DNA of 64,000 nt from CAIKMD01 sp963729935 (GCA_963729935.1 CAVSPW010000005.1:620001-684000); one strand, 5' to 3'. Shown: positions 33,039-41,708, counted from the stretch's first letter. Program-made: numbers and translations. The notes: generated by a model not told the origin, from the sequence alone.

Positions 33039-33863
33039 TTACGTACGTTCGCCGCGGTAACGCCAGCGATCCATGCGGCGCTCCACCAGCTTCAAGGACT
33101 GCATCACGAGCATGCCGATCGCCGCCAACACGCAGACGACGACGAAATAAGGCGCCATGCGAAAGCTGTTGCCGTAGACGGACAACAGCCCGCCAAGGCC
33201 TTTGACCGCCGTATAAAGCTCCGCGACGACGGTATTGATGAGAGCGAGCGAAGCGCCGACGCGCAGGCCCGCCGTGATGTAGGGCAGGGCGCCGGGCAGC
33301 ATGATCTTACGGAAGATCTGGATATCGCGCGCGCCCGCCGACCGCGCCATCTCGACGAGTTCGCCGTCGCAATTGAGCACGCCCGCATAGGTGTTGATGA
33401 CGATCGGCATCACCGCGCCGAGAAAGACGATGAAGATCTTTGCTTCGTAGCCGAGACCGAGAAAGACGATGATGATCGGAATGAACGCAACGCGCGGCAT
33501 TGCCGACAGCGCGTTCACGTAACCTTCGATCGCCGCGCCAAAGACGCGGAAGCCGCCCATAAGCAGGCCGAACGGTATCGCAAACAGCGCGGCAAGGAGA
33601 AATCCCGTGAGAAAGACCGCGAGGCTGTCGAGCGTCGCGGCCGGCACGGTGCCGTCGCCAATCACCTGGATGCCCGCCGTCAGGGTCTCCCATGGCGTCG
33701 GCAGGAAATTCTGGCCCGCGAGAACGGCCAGCAGCCACCACGCCGCGATCAGCAGCACGAAAACGAGGATGCGCCAGACATTGATGTTGACGTGAGAAAG
33801 GCGCGGGCCGAGACGCGGCCGGCGCTGTGTGACGGCGTGAAGCTGATCCCCGGGCACCGCCAT
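33039..33863 (-). CDS. ABC transporter permease (SsuC/TauC-like)
   Basis: 274 residues with six to seven membrane helices (for example ILVFVLLIAAWWLLAVLAG and LDSLAVFLTGFLLAALFAIP). The EAA loop appears as MARSAGARDIQIFRKIMLPGALPYITAGLRVG, typical of nitrate/taurine-type permeases. ATG 33863 is preferred over an extension to 34034 that overlaps the LigA gene. It sits five bases after the LigA-like gene and 22 before the LigB-like gene. It forms the membrane channel with the ATPase at 30254. Confidence 0.93.
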   Translation of the reverse strand: MAVPGDQLHAVTQRRPRLGPRLSHVNINVWRILVFVLLIAAWWLLAVLAGQNFLPTPWETLTAGIQVIGDGTVPAATLDSLAVFLTGFLLAALFAIPFGLLMGGFRVFGAAIEGYVNALSAMPRVAFIPIIIVFLGLGYEAKIFIVFLGAVMPIVINTYAGVLNCDGELVEMARSAGARDIQIFRKIMLPGALPYITAGLRVGASLALINTVVAELYTAVKGLGGLLSVYGNSFRMAPYFVVVCVLAAIGMLVMQSLKLVERRMDRWRYRGERT

Positions 33864-33868
33864 GAAAT

Positions 33869-34189
33869 CTAGGCCTGCGGAGCGGCTTTTTCGCCACCGC
33901 GCGGATGATAGTAGTCGTAGAACCGGTTGGGCACGCCTTGGATCTTCGGCACCACGTTCTCCAAGTACCATTCGCGGGGATTGAGCACCGCGGACAAGTG
34001 GAACAAAAGAACCGGATGAACGTGGAGGGCCCACAGTCCCGGGAAATCGCGGCTCTGGAGAACGCTGCGCTCTTGCGCGGTCAAGTCGAAAGCATCGAGA
34101 ACCGCGTAATCGCCTTTGCGGAAGGCAGCCGTACGTTCGCGGTCGATATAGATATGGTGAATCGCGCGGTTGAGTTCGTAATCCGACAT
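33869..34189 (-). CDS. LigA-like small subunit of aromatic-ring-opening dioxygenase
   Basis: 106 residues, close to the alpha-subunit of protocatechuate 4,5-dioxygenase (LigA domain). MSDYELNRAIHHIYIDRERTAAFRKGD, LDAFDLTAQERSVLQSRDFPGLWALHVHPVLLFHLSAVL and EWYLEN are the helical signature. It normally covers the active site of a LigB subunit. Here it is the first gene of the operon, so the pair with the LigB-like protein is split by the permease gene. The start has a GGGGAAAGACG-type upstream region. It lies 150 bases from the divergent LysR gene. Confidence 0.85.
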   Translation of the reverse strand: MSDYELNRAIHHIYIDRERTAAFRKGDYAVLDAFDLTAQERSVLQSRDFPGLWALHVHPVLLFHLSAVLNPREWYLENVVPKIQGVPNRFYDYYHPRGGEKAAPQA

Positions 34190-34302
34190 CTCGTCCGTCT
34201 TTCCCCGTTGCGCGTCCCGCTTGCCTCCGGGGCCAAGTCGGGTGATTTGACTCTGATTATGTTGCGTCGCACCGCGGAATCTAGGAATATTTGAGCATGA
34301 TG

Positions 34303-34321
34303 CTATAGGAAATACCTATAG
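34303..34321. promoter_or_regulatory. LysR-type regulator binding dyad in divergent promoter region
   Basis: CTATAGG (34303-34309), AAATA, CCTATAG (34315-34321) form a perfect seven-base inverted repeat with a five-base centre, 18 bases before the LysR start and 113 bases upstream of the LigA start. Its layout (T-N11-A within the dyad) matches LysR-family boxes. The rest of the 150-base divergent gap is ordinary. Likely the regulator controls both itself and the ten-gene operon. Confidence 0.6.
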
Positions 34322-34339
34322 GATTATCATTCGCGGCGG

Positions 34340-35308
34340 ATGGAACCGGCCATGAACGATCGCCAGTTGCGATATGCGCATGCGGTTTGGCATGAGCGCA
34401 GCTTCAGTCGAGCCGCCGTCAAGATGGGCGTCTCTCAGCCGACCTTGAGCGGACAGATCCGGCTCCTCGAAGACGAGCTCGGCTTCAGCCTATTCTACCG
34501 CAACAGCCGCGGCGTTGAAGCTAGCGCCAATGGCCAAGCCTTTCTTGAATCGGCCGAAGGCATCGTCAGCGGCCTTGCCGCGCTCAAGGATTTCGCGCGC
34601 GAGCTGCGCGGCAAGCCGGGCACCGCGATTCGAATCGGCGTCAATTCCGGATTGACGCAGAGCATGGTACCGCGGATCGTGCGGGCCTTATCCCGCAGCA
34701 ACATGAAGATCCGGCCCGATATCGTCACCGGGACGACGCGGCGGATCCACCGGCTCGTCCATCAACAGCGGCTCGATATCGGCATCGTGCTCGAAGGCGA
34801 GCCAAAGGGCGCCTCCGACAAACTCATCTGGGATCATCTCGCCGCGTCCGAGATCGCGCTGCTCGTGCCGCCGGTTCATCCCTTCGCAAAGCGCCGCGAA
34901 CCGCTCGAGCTCGCCGAACTATGCCGACTGCCGCTGATCGTCAACGAGCCGCGTATCGGTTACGGGCGGACCGTGCTGGCGGCCTTCGCGGAACGCAACC
35001 TGACACCGGATATTGTCGCCGACTGCGATGATCTGGAATCGCTCAAATATATGGTGGCATCGGGCGGCGGGGTCGCCCTGGTGCCGCGGATCGTCGCCGA
35101 GCGCGAGATTGCACGTGGAATGCTCTTCGGTTTGGCGATCAATCCGCGGCAGCCGGTATCGATCCAGCTCTTGCGCAGCCAGGACGTTCTGCCGCCGCGA
35201 CTGGAACGGTTCCGCGGCCAGCTCGTGAAGGAAATCACCGAATTGCGCCTCCCGACGCCCAAGACGAAGGGCTTGGCGCCGTTGCCGCGAAACGCGCCAC
35301 TGGCCTGA
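34340..35308 (+). CDS. LysR family transcriptional regulator
   Basis: 322 residues. The N-terminal winged helix-turn-helix is RQLRYAHAVWHERSFSRAAVKMGVSQPTLSGQIRLLEDELG, with TLSGQIR as recognition helix. The effector domain starts near TAIRIGVNSG. It starts at ATG 34340, or possibly 34352. It is divergent from the ligA-led operon, and a CTATAGG dyad lies between. LysR regulators next to catabolic operons normally activate them on binding a pathway intermediate, so an aromatic acid or muconate-type inducer is plausible. Confidence 0.92.
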   Translation: MEPAMNDRQLRYAHAVWHERSFSRAAVKMGVSQPTLSGQIRLLEDELGFSLFYRNSRGVEASANGQAFLESAEGIVSGLAALKDFARELRGKPGTAIRIGVNSGLTQSMVPRIVRALSRSNMKIRPDIVTGTTRRIHRLVHQQRLDIGIVLEGEPKGASDKLIWDHLAASEIALLVPPVHPFAKRREPLELAELCRLPLIVNEPRIGYGRTVLAAFAERNLTPDIVADCDDLESLKYMVASGGGVALVPRIVAEREIARGMLFGLAINPRQPVSIQLLRSQDVLPPRLERFRGQLVKEITELRLPTPKTKGLAPLPRNAPLA

Positions 35309-35466
35309 CGCCGCGCGGGCAAATCCCGCTCGGCATCGACAAATTCCGCGCCCGGTCCTATGCCTCGTATGGGACGCGAGCCGATGGCAAGACTGCGGCA
35401 AGCGACCGCAATTCGGACCCGAGCGATCCCGGATCGGATCGCGGAAATAGGGAGCCTGGACGGAAA

Positions 35467-37077
35467 TTGACGGACACGCAGGTACTCGTCGTCGGCGGCG
35501 GCCCGGTCGGCCTCACACTCGCGATCGATCTCGGTCGGCGCGGCATCAAGACGCTTCTGATCGAGCAGAAGGATGCGCCGGCCTTCCTTCCCAAGATGGA
35601 GCGCTGCAACGCGCGCACCATGGAGATCTATCGCCGGCTCGGCATCGCCCAGGCGGTGCGCAAGGCAGGACTGCGCGAAGACGTCCCAATGGACGTGTTC
35701 ATTATCCTGTCGCTGATCGAAAAGCCGCTCTTGCATTTGCATTATCCATCGGTCGCCGAGGCGCGCGAGGAGATCGCACGCTGCAATGACGGATCGATGC
35801 CGCTCGAGCCTTATCAGCTCATCTCGCAATACACGCTCGAGCCGCTGCTCAAATCGATCGCGGAACGCACGCCCAACGTTACGGTGCGTTTCGGCTGCGA
35901 ACTGGTTTCCTTCATGCAGGACGAGACCGGCGTCGAAGCCTCGGTCAAGACGCGCGCGGGAACCGAGACGCTCCGGGCCGCCTATCTTGCCGGCTGCGAC
36001 GGCGGCGGGAGCACAGTGAGAAAGCAGCTCGGCATCAAGCTGCGCGGCGAGGCCAATTTGCTGGAGCTGCGCCAGGCGCTCTATCGCTGCGACGACCTCT
36101 TCGACCGGATGCCCATCGGCGATGGGCCGGGACGCGGGCGGCATTATCACGTCGCCGACGCGCATAGCTCTTTCCTCATCATGCAGGATTCGACCAAGCA
36201 CTACACGCTGCATGCCGTGGTCGAGCGCGACGAGGACATGAAACCGCTGTTCGAGCGCGTGGTCGGCGCCCCGGTCAAATACGAGATGCTGACCTGCAAT
36301 CCGTGGCGGCAGAACCTCCTTCTCGCCGAGCGCTTCGCCGAAGGCCGCGTCTTCCTCGCCGGCGACTCCGTCCACCTCGTCATTCCGACCGGCGGGCTCG
36401 GCATGAATGGCGGTGTCGGCGACGCGATCGATTTATCGTGGAAGCTCGCCGCGACCTTGCAGGGCTGGGGCGGGCCCAACCTGCTGCGCGCCTACGAGAT
36501 CGAGCGCCGGCAGGTCGGCGACCGGAATGTCGGCGCTTCGCGCTACGCCACTCTCGGGCGGCGCAAATGGCGCGCGCTGTGGAAGCCCTATATCCGCGAC
36601 AACACGCCCGAAGGCGCCGCGCTCCGCGCCGAGATCACGCGGGTGACCGATGTCGAGCAGCGCAAGAGCAACGAGATGATCGGCGCCGAGCTGGGCTATC
36701 GCTATGTCGATTCCCCGATCATCTGCGACGTTCCGGGCGGCCCCGAGCATCTCTTCCGCACCTATCAGGCGACGACGTGGCCCGGCGCGCGCTTGCCGCA
36801 TGTCTGGCTCGAAGACCGGACGCCGCTTCAGGATCGCATCCCGGACGGCTATACGATCCTGAAGCTCGGACGCACCAAGGCCGACGCAAGCGGCCTCGAA
36901 CGCGCGCTCAAATCCTTCGGCGCGCCGACGACGGTGCTCGAGGTGCCCGACGAAACCGCGCGCGCGGTCTATCAGTATGATTTGCTGCTATTGCGGCCCG
37001 ATATGCATGTCGTCTGGCGCGGCAATGCGCCACCCGAAGATCCCGCTGAGGTGGCCGCGATCGCAACCGGTCACTAA
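35467..37077 (+). CDS. FAD-dependent aromatic-ring hydroxylase (PheA/TfdB/MhpA-like)
   Basis: 536 residues. VLVVGGGPVGLTLAIDLGRRGIKTLLIEQ is the GxGxxG FAD fold. CDGGGSTVRKQLGI is the DG motif, and GRVFLAGDSVHLVIPTGGLGMNGGVGDAIDL the GD motif that binds FAD ribose and closes the domain. A C-terminal thioredoxin-like region (LPHVWLEDRTPLQDRIPDGYTILKLG) is typical of phenol/3-hydroxyphenylpropionate hydroxylases. The start is a TTG at 35467; the next ATG lies 44 residues in. It adds a hydroxyl group to an aromatic substrate using NAD(P)H. It lies 158 bases after LysR, same strand. Confidence 0.9.
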   Translation: MTDTQVLVVGGGPVGLTLAIDLGRRGIKTLLIEQKDAPAFLPKMERCNARTMEIYRRLGIAQAVRKAGLREDVPMDVFIILSLIEKPLLHLHYPSVAEAREEIARCNDGSMPLEPYQLISQYTLEPLLKSIAERTPNVTVRFGCELVSFMQDETGVEASVKTRAGTETLRAAYLAGCDGGGSTVRKQLGIKLRGEANLLELRQALYRCDDLFDRMPIGDGPGRGRHYHVADAHSSFLIMQDSTKHYTLHAVVERDEDMKPLFERVVGAPVKYEMLTCNPWRQNLLLAERFAEGRVFLAGDSVHLVIPTGGLGMNGGVGDAIDLSWKLAATLQGWGGPNLLRAYEIERRQVGDRNVGASRYATLGRRKWRALWKPYIRDNTPEGAALRAEITRVTDVEQRKSNEMIGAELGYRYVDSPIICDVPGGPEHLFRTYQATTWPGARLPHVWLEDRTPLQDRIPDGYTILKLGRTKADASGLERALKSFGAPTTVLEVPDETARAVYQYDLLLLRPDMHVVWRGNAPPEDPAEVAAIATGH

Positions 37078-37097
37078 GGGCGGCGCGCACCGGCGAG

Positions 37098-38360
37098 TCA
37101 GCGTGCCGGTCGCCGCCTTTCGAGATCGGGGAGGAAGGCCGTCAGCAGCCCGATCAGCGGCAGGAACGAGCAGATCCGGTAGACGTAAGCGATGCTGGTG
37201 AGATCCGCGAGATGGCCGAGGGCGGCGGCGGCGATCCCCGCCATGCCGAAAGCAAGCCCGAAGAAGAGACCCGAGATCATCCCGATGCGGCCGGGGATCA
37301 GCTCTTGCGCGTAGACGAGAATGGCCGAGAACGCGGACGCCGTAATGACGCCGATGAAGACGGTCAAGATCCCGGTCCAGAAGAGATTGGCGTAGGGCAA
37401 GGCCAGGGTGAAGGGCAAGGCGCCGAGGATCGAGAACCACATCACGAATTTTCGGCCCATGCGGTCGCCGACCGGACCGCCGATCACCGTCCCGACCGCG
37501 ACCGAGGCAAGAAAGACGAAGAGATGTATCTGTGCGCTTTGGACGGAGAGCCCGAACCGGTCGATCAGATAGAAAGTGTAATAATTCGTAAGCCCGGCCG
37601 TGTAGAAGAATTTCGAGAAGATCAGCGCGAGCAGAACGGCGAGCGATAGCGCGATCTTGCGCGACGGCAAGGGGAGCCCGAGCTCGAGCGGGCGAGCGCG
37701 CCCCGCTCCCTGCGTGGCAAGGCGCCGAAGCTTGTACCAGGACCCGATCCGCGCCAAGACCACGATCGCGAGGAGCGCGGCGAGCGTGAACCACGCGATG
37801 CTGCCCTGCCCCAGCGGCACGACGATGAAGGCCGCCAACAGCGGGCCCAGGGACGAGCCCACATTGCCGCCGACCTGAAACAGCGATTGCGCCAAACCGT
37901 GTTGCCCGCCGGAAGCCATGCGTGCGACGCGCGAGGATTCGGGATGGAAAACCGCCGAACCCAGGCCCACGAGCCCGGCCGCAACCAACAGCGCGCCGAA
38001 GCTCGTCGCCTTGGCCAGCAGCACGAGCCCGACCAGCGTAAAGCCCATGCCGGCGGAAAGCGAATAAGGCTTCGGCCGGTGATCGGTATAAAGGCCAACG
38101 ACCGGTTGAAAGATCGAAGCCGTGCATTGATAGGTAAGCGTGATCAACCCGACCTGCGCGTAATCGAGCCGGAACACGTCGCGAAAGATCGGGTAGATCG
38201 CCGGCACGAGCGAGGCGATCATGTCGTTGAGCATATGGCAGAAGCTGAGCGCGCCGAGGATCGCAAAGGCCGCGTTGTCCGCGCTGCGCGCCAGGCGCGG
38301 CGCGGCGGCAATCGCGGCCGGCTCGATCGAACCGGCGCTTTCAAGCTCGGCGGGGGTCAT
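37098..38360 (-). CDS. MFS transporter (fosmidomycin-resistance/Fsr-like)
   Basis: 420 residues with about twelve helices. LSFCHMLNDMIASLVPAIYPIFRDVFRLDYAQVGLITL and FQPVVGLYTDHRPKPYSL are the Fsr-group signature. The loop VGGPVGDRMGRKFVMWFSILGALP between halves is an MFS motif A. It would export small toxic compounds, such as fosmidomycin or aromatics, by proton antiport. It is convergent with the hydroxylase gene and 54 bases upstream of the TrmH-gene end; no regulatory hint. Confidence 0.88.
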   Translation of the reverse strand: MTPAELESAGSIEPAAIAAAPRLARSADNAAFAILGALSFCHMLNDMIASLVPAIYPIFRDVFRLDYAQVGLITLTYQCTASIFQPVVGLYTDHRPKPYSLSAGMGFTLVGLVLLAKATSFGALLVAAGLVGLGSAVFHPESSRVARMASGGQHGLAQSLFQVGGNVGSSLGPLLAAFIVVPLGQGSIAWFTLAALLAIVVLARIGSWYKLRRLATQGAGRARPLELGLPLPSRKIALSLAVLLALIFSKFFYTAGLTNYYTFYLIDRFGLSVQSAQIHLFVFLASVAVGTVIGGPVGDRMGRKFVMWFSILGALPFTLALPYANLFWTGILTVFIGVITASAFSAILVYAQELIPGRIGMISGLFFGLAFGMAGIAAAALGHLADLTSIAYVYRICSFLPLIGLLTAFLPDLERRRPAR

Positions 38361-38414
38361 GGCGCGGCGATTATGTCGGGCGGGCCGCGGCGCATCAATC
38401 GTGCCAAATTCATG

Positions 38415-39221
38415 TCAGCCCCGGTCTTTCCTCATGGCGGGTTGACGATTTCCTAATCCCGCGACCGGCTCTCGGCCTCCCATCGCGCGTGCCGCATAGA
38501 TGAAAATCGCCGCGCTCGCGGCAACGTTGAGGGACTGCACCCGGCCGCCGCCCGGGATCGTGACGATGGTCTCGCAAGATTCGAGGGTCGCCGACGGAAG
38601 ACCTTCCTCTTCGTTGCCGAGCACGATGGCGAGCGGACGCCCGGCAGCCTCGATGCGGCCGATCGGCTCCCCTTTGCCGAGCGCCGTGCCGATGACGCGA
38701 TAGGCGGTGCGCAAACTCTTGAGCATCGCGGCAAAGCGCGTCGCGCGATAAAGCTCGATATATTCGAACCCGCCCTCGGCGATGCGATAGGCCGCGTCGG
38801 AGGGCTTGGCCTGCTTCGGATGGTCCGACAGCACCAGGCGCGGAACACCGAAGAACGCCGCCGTGCGCACGATCGCGCCGAGATTTTGCGGATTGCCGAT
38901 CCCGTCCAGCAGAACGAGCGGTTGCCCGTCCCGCGCCCAATCCAGGGCGGCGGCCGGCTCGAAACTCGAAACCGATACGGGCTGTGCCAGCGCGACGATG
39001 CCGCCATGCATGACGCCGCCGGCGACACGCTCGAGCTCCTCGCTCCCAACCAGCCGGTAAGGCTTGCGGGCGCGCGCCAGCTCGGCGCAGAAGGCACCGG
39101 CGAGAGGCTTCAGGCGCTGATCGAAAAACAGTCTTTCGACCCGGTGGGGCGCCACGGCGAAAAGCGCCGAGACAGCCGGCAGCCCGGCCACGCGCAGCAG
39201 CTTTCTCGGGTCTTTTCTCAA
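38415..39221 (-). CDS. TrmH/SpoU family RNA 2'-O-methyltransferase
   Basis: 268 residues. The SPOUT knot motifs are present: NPQNLGAIVRTAAFFGV (motif 1), IVLGNEEEGLP (motif 2) and IPGGGRVQSLNVAASAAIFIY (motif 3). An N-terminal RNA-binding segment precedes them. The likely target is rRNA or tRNA ribose. A TTG at 39221 directly follows the stop of the FAD monooxygenase (TGA-TTG). The overlapping frame 38410-39225 is a shadow. The housekeeping enzyme sits among catabolic genes, so its position is probably accidental or operon-driven. Confidence 0.9.
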   Translation of the reverse strand: MRKDPRKLLRVAGLPAVSALFAVAPHRVERLFFDQRLKPLAGAFCAELARARKPYRLVGSEELERVAGGVMHGGIVALAQPVSVSSFEPAAALDWARDGQPLVLLDGIGNPQNLGAIVRTAAFFGVPRLVLSDHPKQAKPSDAAYRIAEGGFEYIELYRATRFAAMLKSLRTAYRVIGTALGKGEPIGRIEAAGRPLAIVLGNEEEGLPSATLESCETIVTIPGGGRVQSLNVAASAAIFIYAARAMGGREPVAGLGNRQPAMRKDRG

Positions 39222-40436
39222 TCAACCCGGCTTTCCGGCGGCGCCATATTCGGCAAGCACGACAGCGGCGTCCCGCTTGCCCGCGGCCGATCCGCGTACG
39301 CCCGAGGGCTTCGACTGCGCCTTGAGATAGGCGCCGAGATCGCGCCCCCTCGCGACGAGCGCGCTGCCGAAGGCGGAGCGTTCGCCCTCATACCGATCGA
39401 GCGCTATGCCGAGCTCCGCGCTCGCCCGCAACGCATCGGCAAGACCTTGTGCATCGAGCGCGGCCTTGGTCACGCCGGCGCCGACATGGGGCCGCGCGAC
39501 AAAGCCCGCATCGCCCAGGAGCACCGTCCGGCCGAAGACGAGACGCGGCGATTCGAAATCGAAGATGCCATGAGGAAAAGGCTGCGCTGTGCGGCGGATA
39601 ACCGCCGCCAGCTGCGGCGCGAGTGTTTCCGCAGCGGCCCCGTAGAGCTCGGCAAGGCACTCGCGGCGCACCAGCGCGGGCGGGATCGAGGTTCCATGAC
39701 AATGACCGGTATCATCGGTACACAGAAGCGGCAGCGTTCGCTCCCGATCGGCGGGGCGGAACCAGATCCAATAATAGCGCCGCCTGCCGGGCCGCGTATC
39801 CGCGTCCCGGCCGGGCATGCCCATAGCCAGCAGCAACTCTCCCTCCGGAAGGCAAAAGCTCATGCGTCCGAAGAGCAGCGCATGCTCCTCGGGCGCGAGC
39901 GCGCTTTCCTCGATGACGCCGCGCCAGGCAACGTAGCCCGCATAGCGCGGCAGGGGCTCGGGCTGCAATTGCGCGCGCACCGTTGAATGAATGCCGTCGG
40001 CCGCAACCAGGAGGTCGCCTGCTTCGCGCGTCCCGTCGGCAAAAATCGCCATGACGCCGGCCGCCGTCGGTTCGATTCGCGCCAATCGCATGCCGGCGCG
40101 ATAGCAGGAGGCGGGAAGCGCGTCTTTAAGCGGGCGATAGATCCGGTCCCAGGCGCTGTTCACCGAAGCGATCGGCACCTCATGCGTGATCGTGCCTTTG
40201 ACGTCGAGGCAGATGCGCGAACGGGCCGCGACGCCGACCGAAGGATCGAGCGAAATCCCGATTCGGCTCATCGCTGAAAAGAGCTCGGCGCGCGTGCCAA
40301 TGCTGGCGCCGCGATCGGCGAGCACGCCGCCGCTGCGCTCGAAAACGCTCACCTCCCAGCCCGCCTGGCGCAAGAAATGGGCGGCGAACAATCCGCCCAC
40401 CGATCCGCCGACGATCAAGGCCCGCCCCCGATTCAT
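39222..40436 (-). CDS. FAD-dependent monooxygenase (2,6-dihydroxypyridine/salicylate hydroxylase-like)
   Basis: 404 residues. RALIVGGSVGGLFAAHFLRQAGWEVSVFERSGG is the FAD-binding GxGxxG and AADGIHSTVRAQL the DG motif. GRTVLLGDAGFVARPHVGAGVTKAALDAQGLADAL is the GD motif, where PHVGAGVTKA replaces the usual P-x-x-G-x-G. The closest recognisable group is 2,6-dihydroxypyridine 3-monooxygenase, which acts on hydroxylated N-heterocycles. ATG 40436 is preferred over GTG 40442. It is followed directly by the TrmH gene and is divergent from the Rieske gene at 40533. Confidence 0.88.
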   Translation of the reverse strand: MNRGRALIVGGSVGGLFAAHFLRQAGWEVSVFERSGGVLADRGASIGTRAELFSAMSRIGISLDPSVGVAARSRICLDVKGTITHEVPIASVNSAWDRIYRPLKDALPASCYRAGMRLARIEPTAAGVMAIFADGTREAGDLLVAADGIHSTVRAQLQPEPLPRYAGYVAWRGVIEESALAPEEHALLFGRMSFCLPEGELLLAMGMPGRDADTRPGRRRYYWIWFRPADRERTLPLLCTDDTGHCHGTSIPPALVRRECLAELYGAAAETLAPQLAAVIRRTAQPFPHGIFDFESPRLVFGRTVLLGDAGFVARPHVGAGVTKAALDAQGLADALRASAELGIALDRYEGERSAFGSALVARGRDLGAYLKAQSKPSGVRGSAAGKRDAAVVLAEYGAAGKPG

Positions 40437-40473
40437 GCCCACGATCTTAGCTCATCGGAGGACAGCGCGATAT

Positions 40474-40502
40474 TTGACCGATCATCGATCGGCCGGAATA
40501 AT
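40474..40502 (+). promoter_or_regulatory. Sigma-70-type promoter with operator dyad for the Rieske gene at 40533
   Basis: TTGACC (40474-40479, five of six matches to TTGACA) with a 17-base spacer and AATAAT (40497-40502, five of six to TATAAT) make one of the clearest promoters in the window. Within the spacer CCGATC-ATC-GATCGG (40478-40492) is a perfect six-base dyad that would place a repressor over the promoter. The ATG at 40533 and GGGAGGGAG are downstream. The gap to the divergent monooxygenase is 96 bases. Confidence 0.6.
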
Positions 40503-40532
40503 CGATGCGCGGCTCGGGTTCGGGAGGGAGCG

Positions 40533-41708
40533 ATGGCATCAAATCGGCTTGTGGACGAAGGCACGGCCTATGGACGGCGTCCGGGCACGCCGAACCGCGA
40601 TCTCACCGATACGGCGCCGGGCACCAAGATGGGTGATCTCTTGCGCCGCTATTGGCATCCGATCGGCCTCGCCGGCGACGCCACGGCACGGCCAAAACCG
40701 ATCCGCGCTCTGAGCGAAGATCTGATCCTGTTTCGCGACGGGCAAGGCCGTCCGGGGCTGGTGTATCCGCGTTGCGCGCATCGCGGCACCACCCTCTATT
40801 ACGGCAAGGTCGAGGAGCGCGGCATCCGCTGCTGCTATCATGGTTGGCTCTACGATGTCGAAGGCAAGTGCCTGGAACAACCCTGCGAACCGGAAGGCGG
40901 GCGGTACCGCGACAAGGTGCGTCAGCCCTGGTACCCCGTCGAGGAGCGCTACGGCCTCATCTTCGCCTATATGGGACCGCCCGAGAAAAAGCCGGTCCTG
41001 CCGCGTTGGGACGTGCTCGAAGATTGCGAAGCGGATGAAATCGTCACGGGCGACGATCACATCCAGAGCGGGCCGAAGCTCATCCCCTGCAACTGGACGC
41101 ATCATTTCGACAACGTCCCGGATCATTTCCACGTTCCGATTCTGCACGGCTCCAACAGCGGCACCCAATTCGTCGAGCTGATGAGCCGCATGCCGCAGAT
41201 CACCTGGGAACATACCGGAAGAGGCGTCAAAACGATGTCACGGCGCAAGCTCGACAATGGCAAGACCTTGTTGCGGATCGTCGAAGGGGTGCTGCCGACC
41301 ATGCGGCTCGTTCCCGATCCGGGGATTTCGCGCTACGGCAAATGCGAATCCATGAGCTGGCTGCTGCCGGTCGACGACACGCATTACATGCTCTACGCGG
41401 CGCTCAAGCGCAAGCCGGGATGGTCGCGCGCCTTCACGCGGCCGGGTGGAATGAATTGGGACGACATGACGGAGGCCGAGCATCAGCAGTTTCCCGATGA
41501 TTTCGAGGCGCAAATCGGCCAAGGCCCGGTGACGCTCCATTCAGAAGAGCATCTCGCCACCACCGATCAGGGCTTGGTCATGTTGCGCCGACTGATCCTG
41601 CAGCAGGCGCAAGCCGTGGCCGAAGGCAAGGATCCGATCGGCGTCAGTTTCGATGCCAACGCCGCACCGGAGCGAACCCAGGCGGGGAACTTTCTGCTCG
41701 ACGGCTGA
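40533..41708 (+). CDS. Rieske [2Fe-2S] aromatic ring-hydroxylating oxygenase, alpha subunit
   Basis: 391 residues. The Rieske ligands are C81 and H83 (CAHRG) and C100 and H103 (CCYHGW). The mononuclear-iron segment is THHFDNVPDHFHVPILHG, which carries the two His and Asp ligands. It differs in the catalytic domain from the two other Rieske genes in the window, so its substrate is probably different; phthalate-type and carbazole-type oxygenases share the Rieske layout. ATG 40533 has GGGAGGGAG before it. No ferredoxin or reductase is nearby. The last gene of its transcript ends 87 bases before the convergent amidohydrolase. Confidence 0.92.
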   Translation: MASNRLVDEGTAYGRRPGTPNRDLTDTAPGTKMGDLLRRYWHPIGLAGDATARPKPIRALSEDLILFRDGQGRPGLVYPRCAHRGTTLYYGKVEERGIRCCYHGWLYDVEGKCLEQPCEPEGGRYRDKVRQPWYPVEERYGLIFAYMGPPEKKPVLPRWDVLEDCEADEIVTGDDHIQSGPKLIPCNWTHHFDNVPDHFHVPILHGSNSGTQFVELMSRMPQITWEHTGRGVKTMSRRKLDNGKTLLRIVEGVLPTMRLVPDPGISRYGKCESMSWLLPVDDTHYMLYAALKRKPGWSRAFTRPGGMNWDDMTEAEHQQFPDDFEAQIGQGPVTLHSEEHLATTDQGLVMLRRLILQQAQAVAEGKDPIGVSFDANAAPERTQAGNFLLDG

